Shown in pieces: positions 44,401 to 52,917 of a DNA stretch of 64,000 bases (positions are counted from its first letter, which is position 1; each line of letters starts with the position of its first letter). Position numbers and translations under genes: made by a program. Origin of the DNA: Paracyclopina nana. Lineage: Eukaryota > Arthropoda > Copepoda > Cyclopoida > Cyclopettidae. Location: assembly GCA_019096065.1 (NCBI GenBank), contig JAGUCH010000003.1:4526001-4590000 (forward strand), read 5' to 3'. Below the pieces are notes generated by a model. That model did no database searches, was not told where the DNA came from, and saw only the letters and a program-made list of their open reading frames with translations.

Positions 44401-45914
44401 TCACTCATAATTTCAATGAGATCTTTCGACACCTGTTGAAATTCTTCGGCACTTTCCACAGACGCGATCAAATCATCTACATAAAGGGATTTTTTGATTA
44501 AATCATAAGCCTTTGGCATCTTATCTTTATATTTTTCCGCATGAAGTTGGAGGCAGTAGATGGCCATGCATGGGGCGGAAGTGGTTCCAAAGGGCACTGA
44601 GCTGAACTCATATGCTTTGTCCTCCCAGGTGAACCTATGGAATTTTCGATCTTCTGGTCTTAACTTGAACCTGAGATACATTTTGCTAATATCTGCTGTG
44701 AAACAAACAGGATTTTCTCTAGCCATTAATATTATGTCCAAGCACTCTGTTTGTAATTTTGGTCCTGGCAGTAGTGCATCATTTAACGATTTTCCATCGC
44801 TGGATTTTCTTGTACCATCAAACACTATTCTGATGGGCATGCTTGGTTTGTCTAGTCGTTTGACCAAGAGCCATGCCAAGAATCTGCCAATTAAGAGATC
44901 GTCCTGTGGGCCTAGTATCCGAATAAACCCCAATTCCAGCCACTCAGCCAACTCCTGACAAGCTTTCCTATATGCTTTTTCACTCGTTTGTTTCAGCCTA
45001 CGCACTACTTTGTCAGTGTCTGTTTTGATTTCATAGTAATTTGACTTGAAACTCGGCTCCCCTGGTTTCCAAAGAGCGGGCACTACATATTCACCTGACG
45101 GCAATTGTATTGTCTGTGACAAGAGTTCAATGGCTCTTTGCTCATTGACACTAAGGGGTTTTTGAAAGTCTTTCGAGGAGTAGTCTTCTAAGGCATACAA
45201 GGCTTTAAGAGCTTCATACGGTGGCGAGTTGGCACAGCATTCGATACTTTCTGTAACTGAGGACACAATTAAAACCTTTTGACTAGTATGAGAGTATGAT
45301 ACCACATGGCCCAGCCTTGTTAACTGATAAACCGGGTCTCCAGGGTCATCTCCAGTAGTGGACTTGAGACAGCAAATGAGATTGAAGTTGTCCTGTCCCA
45401 CCAACATCTCAGGTGGTCCTGGAGCAAATGAAGGAAACTGAACTGTTTTCAAGTAGGGAAATTTGTCCTGGATTAGATGGACAGGAGGTAGCTTCATGTT
45501 GGGTTGTAGAACCGGCAACGTGCTAACTTGAATTTGATACTTCTCTTTAGGGTATCCTGGAATGTCCGCCACTGGTCTCATGTTAAGGATAACTGACCTT
45601 GACTGAAACTTTGCTCCTGTCCCCACGAACTGTAAGTTCTGGATTTCAGCGCTCCCTTCCAGGTTGAGTTTGTCTGCCACATTTTCTGTTATTAGGGTTA
45701 CCTCACTTCCAGTATCTAATAGAGCGTTGACCTTGAGCTCTTCACCAGGGTTCAAAGGATTGGCTAACAACACTGGAACAACTGGAAACATGACTTTTTG
45801 GTGGGAGGGCAAATTTATCTTTGGGGCCTTCTTTTTCTTTATTAAATGCAAACTCTTTTTTGAGTATACCTCATGTCCCTCCACCGCAGTAGTCGTCGAG
45901 ATGATGGAGGCCAC
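41466..45914 (-). CDS. pol: Pol polyprotein of BEL/Pao element B: protease, RT, RNase H, integrase
   Basis: 1482 residues as annotated; the frame is open upstream to the end of gag. Aspartic protease with DTG at 67-69 (VNALLDTGSEVTLI). RT with catalytic Asp at 408 (TADISKMY) and YVDD at 478-481. RNase H with FTDASDAAY, IPEKELLGA and LWTDSR. Integrase with HHCC (H..GHGYG...CWLC) and D,D,E (SIDFAGPF, RSDQGANL, CNGLAESA), then a DUF5641-type C-terminus and an acidic tail. All catalytic residues I can check are intact. There is no ATG at the frame start; pol lies in the -1 frame relative to gag and is best explained by frameshifting at 45959-45965. Confidence 0.96.
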   Translation of the reverse strand: MASIISTTTAVEGHEVYSKKSLHLIKKKKAPKINLPSHQKVMFPVVPVLLANPLNPGEELKVNALLDTGSEVTLITENVADKLNLEGSAEIQNLQFVGTGAKFQSRSVILNMRPVADIPGYPKEKYQIQVSTLPVLQPNMKLPPVHLIQDKFPYLKTVQFPSFAPGPPEMLVGQDNFNLICCLKSTTGDDPGDPVYQLTRLGHVVSYSHTSQKVLIVSSVTESIECCANSPPYEALKALYALEDYSSKDFQKPLSVNEQRAIELLSQTIQLPSGEYVVPALWKPGEPSFKSNYYEIKTDTDKVVRRLKQTSEKAYRKACQELAEWLELGFIRILGPQDDLLIGRFLAWLLVKRLDKPSMPIRIVFDGTRKSSDGKSLNDALLPGPKLQTECLDIILMARENPVCFTADISKMYLRFKLRPEDRKFHRFTWEDKAYEFSSVPFGTTSAPCMAIYCLQLHAEKYKDKMPKAYDLIKKSLYVDDLIASVESAEEFQQVSKDLIEIMSDAGLPLRKWTCSIPSALQHIPEDWRSSKYQLKTDLEDTKALGMWINQQEDMIVFQKPSYESFEGKPVTLRLMVRYTPRLFDLLGLVSPVMLPAKLLIQSACALRSTQNLAWDTSLQDINTDDAKLIVKKWREFVDDLNDITKIQIPRAIRKGPTVARILHVFTDASDAAYAACAYMVCKYADGTVDSTIIMARFKLCPLNETRSIPEKELLGAVLGARMAVHIITLYSKIKGVYLWTDSRVVVSWLAKPARNWKLFVSRRVSEIFELTHMYPWRHVKGTSYPADKPTRGLKAEQLSVDSLWLKGPNFLLDPEDDYPNDPLELTDDDIAATKLAEKESLVNSIFVKGGDNEVPKHLIPSKIQKLTWKVWRKAVMPINIAKYRYKTLIIKYSFLLRWRRIACKKLGLSVEGVVPGPIEQARAESVMVGILQQQQFEAELRFLYSHSKWPKVSQLAALNAFIGVHGELRMRGRTYKGEPTWIGRSRLIIPDSLAVQVCNQIHEEMGHGYGVVTMASKLQEKYYVRRAAPIFHQISKTCWLCVIAQARVAQQVMAPLPSNFLVTASEMFPFRRISIDFAGPFKIKFNRGNMKVWVFLALCHDSKAIHTEVVLDMTATSLKNALDRMTARTGVPQFIRSDQGANLKKVRSEILHNPRHEELVAKLSSIDWDHLRSSAHEVGVAEWRLAPPYGPNCNGLAESAIKNWKKAMYKVAGESLLSFDDFRTFTKRAESIVNGRPIATMEGHVLTPNHFLTRGPGGELLPTIHPDDIDTLPKRYAVLEKSLQQLWNYWIRGYIIRVQKLPKWRDFVRSVKVGEPVIMIDPRKHSTRSTWQLGTIEKVYRNADNLVRRVIVKYAVTEINKKKEEYVAFRYKERPIQHILPMPIIEEEDSAPVEDRIRVSNEIQNLRDLGDDIDDEVPLVEEYHASWDEECQSEDDEEKSMLPEMKASNLYLPPEEEDDFVHGPVATRTRSQRKLPQPKLN

Positions 45915-45955
45915 CGAAGCAATACGTTGATTTACTTTTCTTCGGTGGCGACTTA

Positions 45956-48900
45956 TTAGTTTTTTATCGCTGGGGACTGTTGTTCGGTTTTGACCGTGAC
46001 TGGTGTTGGTTTTGTTCCCGTAGCTGCAGAAGGCGTGCTAACCAATGCTGCCACGTGCTTGACTAGGCTGACCAGTTCCTTTTGTTGAGCTAGGAATTGT
46101 TCATTTTGTTCTGCCAGCTGTCTCGCCAATGTGTCTGCTTGAGACTGCTGCGAAGCGACGTCTTTGGTTTGGCCTACCTTTGACACATTCAAGTTTTCAT
46201 GAGCTGCGTGAAGGTAAGTGTTGTGCTCAGCGCTGCCGCATTTTGCACACTCCATTTTGGACTGACAATCTACCCTCTTATGCATCCCTCGAAGGCACCT
46301 GTAACAAGCATTAACCTTCCTGCAGAAGTAGAACCTACGTTTGTCATCCATTTGCCTAAAGGCTTGACATGCTGGCAACTGATGATCTTGTTTGCATGCA
46401 GGACACGTCAAGAAGGTTCTCATTTCATTTTGAGATATGCTCAAAACTATGGCTTCTGTGTTGTCCTCTTCTCCCTCCTCCACATAATCTGGTTCTACAA
46501 CCGGTAGCTCCTGGATGGACAAGACCGACTTGCTCTGAAAGCCTGCACTGCCTCGTGCATATGAAGGGGCTCGGTTTTCAAACTTTTTCTGCGGAAAAGA
46601 GTTATACGAGGAAACACTGAAGTTGGTACCTGAAGTGCTGGTCTTGCCTGTAGAGGCTGTCTTTGCCAAATTTTCAATGGTGGCATGGAAGTGCTGCTGC
46701 ACATTGATTTGGGCCCACTCATTGAAGGTTTCCAAGTTAAATGAAAACATCTTTTTCCCTGTGAGAAATGTTCTCACATGCTCCTTGGTTGCCTCCGTGA
46801 ACCTGATGTTTTGCATGACTGTCGCCGCATACGCTTTTTGTTCATTGCTCGTGAGTTGCCCCCTCGTACTCGCCCTGAGGTGAGACATGAACGATCGAAT
46901 GTGGTTTCTGACAACCTGAATTGTCTCCTTTTTCATCATATCCACAGGGGGCATACCTAGCAGCTTTGTGTTTGCATAAAGTAAAAGTCTTTCGGTGTTA
47001 CCGTATTCGTCATCCAACGCTTGGAGGGCTTGCTTGTACCCTTCTTCTGTGCGATCAACAAACCTCACATGCTCGTAGGCCGGCCCATCCTTAGTGGCAT
47101 GCCTTAATCTCATGAGCTTTTCTTTAGTCTCCATCTGCTTGTCCTTGTGCACCAATATTTTGAAGTCTTCGCGAAAGTCAAAGTACTCCATTTCGTCATA
47201 TCCAGTAAAAACAGGGTTTTTGATGCTCTCAAACTTGATTGCTTTTGGTTTTTGCAAGCCGGTGGTACTACTACCATTACTATAGCTAACATAGGGTGAT
47301 GTTGATGATTCCCTGGAGCTTCTCCCCCCGTTGGAGTCATCATCCGATGAATCCGACCAGAACTTCTTGTTGGGATCTTTTGGTGGCTTACCTGGTGGTT
47401 TTCCTGGCGGTAGACCTCCTTTTTTCGGATTGTCATCATCACTGCCATCAGATGACGAGGGGTCACCTTTATCAGGAACATTTCCTCCACCATTTCCTGT
47501 TGGAGCCACCACATACGCTTTCAATTCTTCATCAAACACCAGCTTTTTGTTGTCTATCGTGTACTTGATCTTGTTGTCTTCGCTTGGTGAATAGAGATCC
47601 TGAAGCCTGGGATGAAACGAGACTGGCCTTTTTTCTGACTGATTGTAGGCTTTGCCTCTCATAATTTGACGTAGATGAGATTGAACCGTGTTTTCCTGCG
47701 TTAGAATTAGGTCTAAAGCCACACGAGCTTTTCTTAATACCTTGTTGTAGTTGAGGTCATGTGTGTCCAATTCTTTGGCTGCTCGTGGATCTACATCCAA
47801 CAGATCATTCCATTCTGATTGGTACACCGCCAAGGCCCCTTCCAACGCAGTGATGCACGTCCCAATTTGAGTTGAAGGTTCATTGTTTTGTAATGCAGTT
47901 TGAAGCCTTGAGACACGTTCATGAAGCTTGTCTTTCGTGTCTCTTACTGCCTTTTCCTGAGGGGTAATGGTTCTTTTGGTATTAGTACCTGAATCTTTGC
48001 ACTGCAAGGAGGTGCTTGGTGTGGCTGAATTGCTAGGGCCTGGCGTAGCTGACTTGCTAGGTGAAGTAAGGAAGGTGGTTGCCTCTGGATTGACTGACTG
48101 TGACTGGTTAGTCATGGATGCCTTTTTTGCTTGTGCCAGGTCTCTCGCAAAATTGGACTGGTAGCCTTCCTCATCTGTGTCCGGGTCATTAAAGCTGAGA
48201 CCTCGCACTAATTCATCCACCTCCTTGTCAGCCCTGGCCCTCTCCTCTGCACTCTGAACACGGTTGGCCAGCTTGTTAAACTCCTTATCCAATGCGACGT
48301 CAGCATTGGCTTTCTGTTCCTCAAGAGTGGGAGAAATAGATTGATTGGCTAACCTGTGTTTTTCGATGTAGTTGGCAAAGGATGTCTGAACCGCCTGCAT
48401 GCAAGTTTGAACTTCCTTGGCGAGTGCTTTGAGGGCAGCAATGTTGTCAGTTTTACTGGCTCTTACTTGCGCTCTGACCTTTTTGCATAAGGCATCTGCA
48501 TTTTTGAGTTCGGTTGCAAAACCTTGTCGCGAGTCAGTGGCAGCTTTCTGCTTCTGTTGCCTTGCCAGCCTCTTTTTCTTTGTTGTCTCCGGCGACGTGT
48601 TGTCCCCACCTACTGTGGTTATGGTGCTGCTTGAAGTGCCTGTATTTGTCGAACCTGAGGCCGAACTATTGGTGTTGAGGGCACTACTGCCCGCTCCACT
48701 TGGTGGTTCCGCATTGCCATCCATGTTGAGATTTTCCTGAAAAACTTGGTCACTCAACGAAACACTTATCAAATCACCTGTTATTGGCGTAGCCCCCTCG
48801 TTGCCCTCATTGGCTCTGAAAATGTACTGCCTGAAATCGTTGTTGTGGTGACGCGTGTCATCAAGGTTAGGGCTTGATTCCCTTCGAACGGGTGTCGCAA

Positions 48901-49126
48901 GTGTTGAGGGCGACTGCGTCAAATCCCAGTCTAAGACATTGCCAAACCTTGATCCGGCCAGCGGCACATTATTTGACGGAACTTCATTCTCCACGTTACG
49001 AAACGGTGTCAACTTTTCAGCTTCCACATGTGGAGGTAGTCCTCTAATTCGACCACTTCTTCTTAGGTGCGTGACAGGCGTGTCACCAATCTGCATCTGG
49101 GCAGCGATGCCATTCAACCCTGACAT
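45956..49126 (-). CDS. gag: Gag polyprotein of BEL/Pao element B
   Basis: 1056 residues. A Thr/Ser-rich and Lys-rich N-terminus with long coiled-coil-like helices (about 180-530), a Gly/Asp/Pro-rich linker (PPGKPPGKPPKDPNK), a DUF1759-like capsid region (about 640-820: YDEMEYFDFREDFKILV, EHVRFV), and C-terminal zinc knuckles CPACKQDHQLPAC, CYRCLRGMHKRVDC and CAKCGSAEHNTYLH. A Gln/Leu heptad-like tail ends SPAIKN. It assembles the particle that houses reverse transcription. Its last two sense codons and the preceding base form a -1 slippery heptamer. Confidence 0.92.
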   Translation of the reverse strand: MSGLNGIAAQMQIGDTPVTHLRRSGRIRGLPPHVEAEKLTPFRNVENEVPSNNVPLAGSRFGNVLDWDLTQSPSTLATPVRRESSPNLDDTRHHNNDFRQYIFRANEGNEGATPITGDLISVSLSDQVFQENLNMDGNAEPPSGAGSSALNTNSSASGSTNTGTSSSTITTVGGDNTSPETTKKKRLARQQKQKAATDSRQGFATELKNADALCKKVRAQVRASKTDNIAALKALAKEVQTCMQAVQTSFANYIEKHRLANQSISPTLEEQKANADVALDKEFNKLANRVQSAEERARADKEVDELVRGLSFNDPDTDEEGYQSNFARDLAQAKKASMTNQSQSVNPEATTFLTSPSKSATPGPSNSATPSTSLQCKDSGTNTKRTITPQEKAVRDTKDKLHERVSRLQTALQNNEPSTQIGTCITALEGALAVYQSEWNDLLDVDPRAAKELDTHDLNYNKVLRKARVALDLILTQENTVQSHLRQIMRGKAYNQSEKRPVSFHPRLQDLYSPSEDNKIKYTIDNKKLVFDEELKAYVVAPTGNGGGNVPDKGDPSSSDGSDDDNPKKGGLPPGKPPGKPPKDPNKKFWSDSSDDDSNGGRSSRESSTSPYVSYSNGSSTTGLQKPKAIKFESIKNPVFTGYDEMEYFDFREDFKILVHKDKQMETKEKLMRLRHATKDGPAYEHVRFVDRTEEGYKQALQALDDEYGNTERLLLYANTKLLGMPPVDMMKKETIQVVRNHIRSFMSHLRASTRGQLTSNEQKAYAATVMQNIRFTEATKEHVRTFLTGKKMFSFNLETFNEWAQINVQQHFHATIENLAKTASTGKTSTSGTNFSVSSYNSFPQKKFENRAPSYARGSAGFQSKSVLSIQELPVVEPDYVEEGEEDNTEAIVLSISQNEMRTFLTCPACKQDHQLPACQAFRQMDDKRRFYFCRKVNACYRCLRGMHKRVDCQSKMECAKCGSAEHNTYLHAAHENLNVSKVGQTKDVASQQSQADTLARQLAEQNEQFLAQQKELVSLVKHVAALVSTPSAATGTKPTPVTVKTEQQSPAIKN
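45959..45965 (-). promoter_or_regulatory. -1 ribosomal frameshift heptamer A AAA AAC at the gag stop
   Basis: In gag frame the end reads ATA AAA AAC TAA (stop 45956-45958). The heptamer A AAA AAC is in the correct X XXY YYZ phase, and a -1 slip enters the open pol frame at CTA ATA AGT. This is the canonical arrangement for retroelement Gag-Pol fusion. Confidence 0.85.
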
Positions 49127-49174
49127 TCACTGACCTAGTTTGGCCTCGCTCCTCGTCTCATTTGCGTTGAACGA

Positions 49175-49194
49175 GCCCCGAAAGTTGGGCGCCA
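49175..49194 (-). other. Primer-binding site of element B
   Basis: Minus strand TGGCGCCCAACTTTCGGGGC begins five bases inside the 5' LTR. The first 11 bases are the same as in element A. I cannot name the tRNA with certainty. Confidence 0.75.
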
Positions 49195-49199
49195 GAACA

Positions 49200-49515
49200 T
49201 GTCACACGAGACTGTAAAATGCAAACAATAAAATGTGATCTTCTTACTTTGCAGGTAAGAAGCAGCGATGCGATCCTGAAACGAGGCTGCTCCTGTGGAT
49301 CAGGAGAAGCAACCTGATGAACTAATGTATACTTGTCCTTGATATGTGATGAAAGAGAAATACACAAAGTCCCTGATACATAAAAGAGATGATACTCCTG
49401 CGATGGCGGCAAATATACTGTATTTTATTGAGAACGGCATAAACATAATACTGAGCTATATAGAGATGTAAGGGGCTGCTGTAGAGCGACGTCCATCAGC
49501 TGGTGTCCTGCACCA
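49200..49515 (-). repeat. 5' LTR of element B
   Basis: 316 bp, apparently identical to 37608-37923. TATATA at 49457-49462 and AATAAA at 49424-49429 on the minus strand; it drives the element's transcript. Confidence 0.95.
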
Positions 49516-49520
49516 TGATT

Positions 49521-52500
49521 TGTGTTACTAAAAAACAAAGAAGGCTGGATTTTCGCACATTTTCCTTGCGCGATGGCATTTTGCAAAGAAAGTTTCCACA
49601 TTGCTTGGAAATGGTTTTTTTACGCATCTTTCATCAATTCTTGGTCATCTTTATTCTGAGAATTTTAGCCTCGGGATCTCATCTTTGGTCCAGAAGATGA
49701 TGATGATGATGGTGTTGGTAGTGACGATTATCAGAATACTTATAAGTGAGCGAGACCAACAAAGTTACACATACCAGGCTTAGTAGCCAAGTGCTACACA
49801 GCCAAAAAGCAATTGGGCCCGTTGTTGCCTATTCTTCGCCGCGTGCACGACCATAAACTAAACGCACACAGGCTCCACCCTCATAACTTCTGTAATAATA
49901 TGATATTATGCAAGGTATACATTCGCCAAAAAGCTTCCTCTCTGGGTGCTGCCATACTCGCACAGATTCTCGAGAAATTGCCAATCGCGTGCGCAACATG
50001 TTTATTTTCGTCTATTGTGCTCTTTTTGTAGACATTTTGCTGCATTTCCGCCATTAATTCGCACCCTGCATTATAAATTACGCTTCAAAGATAGTCGGAA
50101 TTCGCCGGGATAGGAAATGAATGAGGAATTGCTTGAATCCCGAGTTTTAACCAAAATGTTCTATTTATGGGTCAGGCCTAGTTTTCGGGCAGTTTTGCTG
50201 GTGGAGCCTGCGATGTAGTGCATAGCATAGAGGATCTCTTTTCTTGGTGCAGCTGAAGGCGCGTACGTCGATCGCGAGGAGGCAACACCACTACATACGG
50301 TTTTGGACCTGAATTTAGCTTTTCAGTCACTAGCAAGCCTCTAGGCCCAGGAGCCAAAAGAATAATCTGCTTAATGCAACACTGATTTTCCGGCGATGAG
50401 TATGTTGCCAAGCTCCGATGCCTTTGAAGAATGTGAAGAAGTTTTTCGTGATGTCTGGCAAAAGGCCTCATTTTGCATAAGGATGGACTAGACAAGAAAA
50501 GTGCTTCACAAAACGGAAACCATACACCAATCAGGTCAGCACCGTTTGTAGCTGAAAATTAACGACTTTATTAAGCGCATGGGATCACTGTAAACTTTCA
50601 ATAGCTAGGCTGGTACAAAAGCTTCTGCTTCGTCACCCTCAACGGTCCATTTTATTTGATGTTGCCCCAAAATGCCATTGGATAAAAAAATCCATTATGT
50701 GCTGCCATATGGCACTTGGCTTCCCCTAAAATAGCTCTGATTCCACATGAAATTTCCTTCCAAAATGGTCAGCCTATTGATTTCTCCTGCTTTTTTCCAT
50801 GCTCCGTTTTATGCGTGGGTGCATAACCAGTTTTTTTAGTGAAGAGAAAATGTGTTTATATAAGGTGTTGCCATATTGGTAGGAGGAGCACGTGTCGTTT
50901 ATGAAATAAGCATGTGAAAAAATCAAAGTAATGACACGAATTTGCCAGTAGCCACAACAATCACGATTATTGAAACTATTACAATAAAGAAATCAAAGAC
51001 TTGTTCCATTTGGGCTTTAACTGCAAGAGTCCACTTTATAGAGACCAATGACCGATTCACGATACGTATCGCTCAATCGCTTACAAATCTCGTAAAACGA
51101 GTTCATTAAAAGCATCTTCAGTGGAGCCATTAAACGACCACTTTTTGTCATAATATATGAGAAATCATCAATTTTTCCTTATCCCAAATTATCAACGAGC
51201 TGGAACACTATCGTGAGAATTAGGCCTTTTTCATGAAAAAAAAACAGTTTCCCCCCTAGGCCTCTGAGAGGGGAAATGGATTTTTTCATATCATGATTCT
51301 TGCAAATATTTTTGCAGAATCTTGAGGAAAAAATGAGAAACTCTCACTTGATTGTGCACAATTGATGCAAATGAAGATTGCTTTGTTTTTGCTCGAGTCA
51401 CATATAGCACAGCAACTTTGGTAAACCACTCAGTTGTTTTCATGTGGGAAAAACTGGAATGCTGACTTTTTTATGGTTAGACGCAAATCATCTTTGTAAT
51501 ATTTGTGACACATACACGAAAATCCGAAAAATGGCTGAAGTCAATTTCGCAAACAAAAGGCTTATGCATGCGAAAAATTCATGTTGTTATTGTTGCCTTT
51601 GCTGTTGATGGGAAAATTGATTGGTTTCGTAGAAGGGAAAGTATTTATGATTCATTCACTATATGACTTTGCTATAAAAAGTCCTGTGGTTTTTTGGCAG
51701 CTGCTGTTTGCTTTTTGTTTTCAAGTCCTAATTTTACAAGCAACACCATGGTGATTTCAACGCACGGTGAGATTTCTCTACGAAACTTGAAGCTTCATTT
51801 TTTATTTTGTGCTTTTTTGGTGTGCTGTCCATCATTGACCCCACATCAAGATACTTTTGAAACCGATACTATCTGGCAACAATGGAATGCAACACCTAGA
51901 GCCACAGTGAGATTTCTCAAAAGACTTTTTTCAAAAAAAGTTGACATCTCGACAACGAGATTCTTTGTTCAAATATGTGTCCGCGCATGACACAAAGAGA
52001 CCTTTAAGTGCAATCATTGAAAATTCAAGTGGATTGAGGCCCGGCCACATTGTTTTTGAACTTGAGCTTGAGCAACAACTCACAAACATCCAAACTTATT
52101 TGGAACAATATACCAAGCTTGTATTTAAAGCAGCAGAGATAACTTCTTTTGTGGTCGTCTCCATTTGTCTGAGATGTGGAAACCAATTATGAAAAGATCA
52201 TTTCTCAGACAGCAATATTTAAACGATAATCAGAGGCCTAGATCTGAGTTGGCTCAGAGGCAACAATGAGGCATCGTTGGGGAAAAACATGCAATAATGG
52301 CACATTGTACTATACACGAATTCCATCACGAAATCAAACTTTTTTTTCTACGAACGAAATGAGGTCTGATTTGAGGCAAAATTCCTACTGTGCACTGGCA
52401 AGACAAAGATACTCTCCTAATTGCGTGCAAATACTTGCTGTTGTGCTGACAGAAATGAGAGCGTGTTGTGCCATTAGCACTATAATACACATCTCCTGCA

Positions 52501-52700
52501 GCAACGTAATTTTTTGCTCAAAACTGTTCAACCTGCTGTTGACCACACACTCATAGTAAAATGGACCTATTGCACCACAAAAGGATCAGCAGCAAAAAAG
52601 TTATTTTGCTCGGGTTTTGTGCATAAATGTAGCACTTCAGCTAAGGTCTGGCTCTAATTTCATATTGTCGTAAAAATAAGAAATAAAAGGAGCTAGCTCT
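49521..52700. other. 3.2-kb gene-poor interval right of element B
   Basis: AT-rich with only short ORFs of no recognisable family. The right end probably contains the promoter and any 5' leader exons of the mucin-like gene. A CTCTCCTCTCAG acceptor (ending at 52882) lies 35 bases before that gene's ATG. Confidence 0.4.
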
Positions 52701-52917
52701 TAGTTGGTATGCAGTAGAATGGACCACCAGATCATTTTAGGGGGGGTCAAAAAAAGTGATGAAATTCCTCTGGAGTTCAGAGTAGCTTCCTTGGAAAAAA
52801 AAAGAACGTTGCCCCAGAACGTCAGAGCTTTTTTACATTTCAGGTTGAAGATATGCAACTACCAACTTGTCTCTCCTCTCAGCAGCAACAGGGAAATTTT
52901 TACTACGAGTGGAGATA

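Larger units (their letters stand above)
37608..49515 (-). mobile_element. Complete BEL/Pao LTR retrotransposon (element B), 11.9 kb
   Basis: Two 316-bp LTRs in direct orientation (37608-37923 and 49200-49515) look identical. The 5-bp duplication TGATT flanks them (37603-37607 and 49516-49520). On the minus strand the order is 5' LTR, primer-binding site, gag, pol, third ORF, polypurine tract, 3' LTR. All three ORFs are uninterrupted. Identical LTRs mean a very recent insertion, so the element may still be mobile. At 11.9 kb it is longer than typical BEL/Pao elements (5-8 kb) because of the 1032-codon third ORF. Confidence 0.95.

Noticed and set aside
51694..52556. Three 83-98-codon ORFs upstream of the mucin gene
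   Set aside because: No homology, no splice logic and base composition like the surrounding non-coding DNA.
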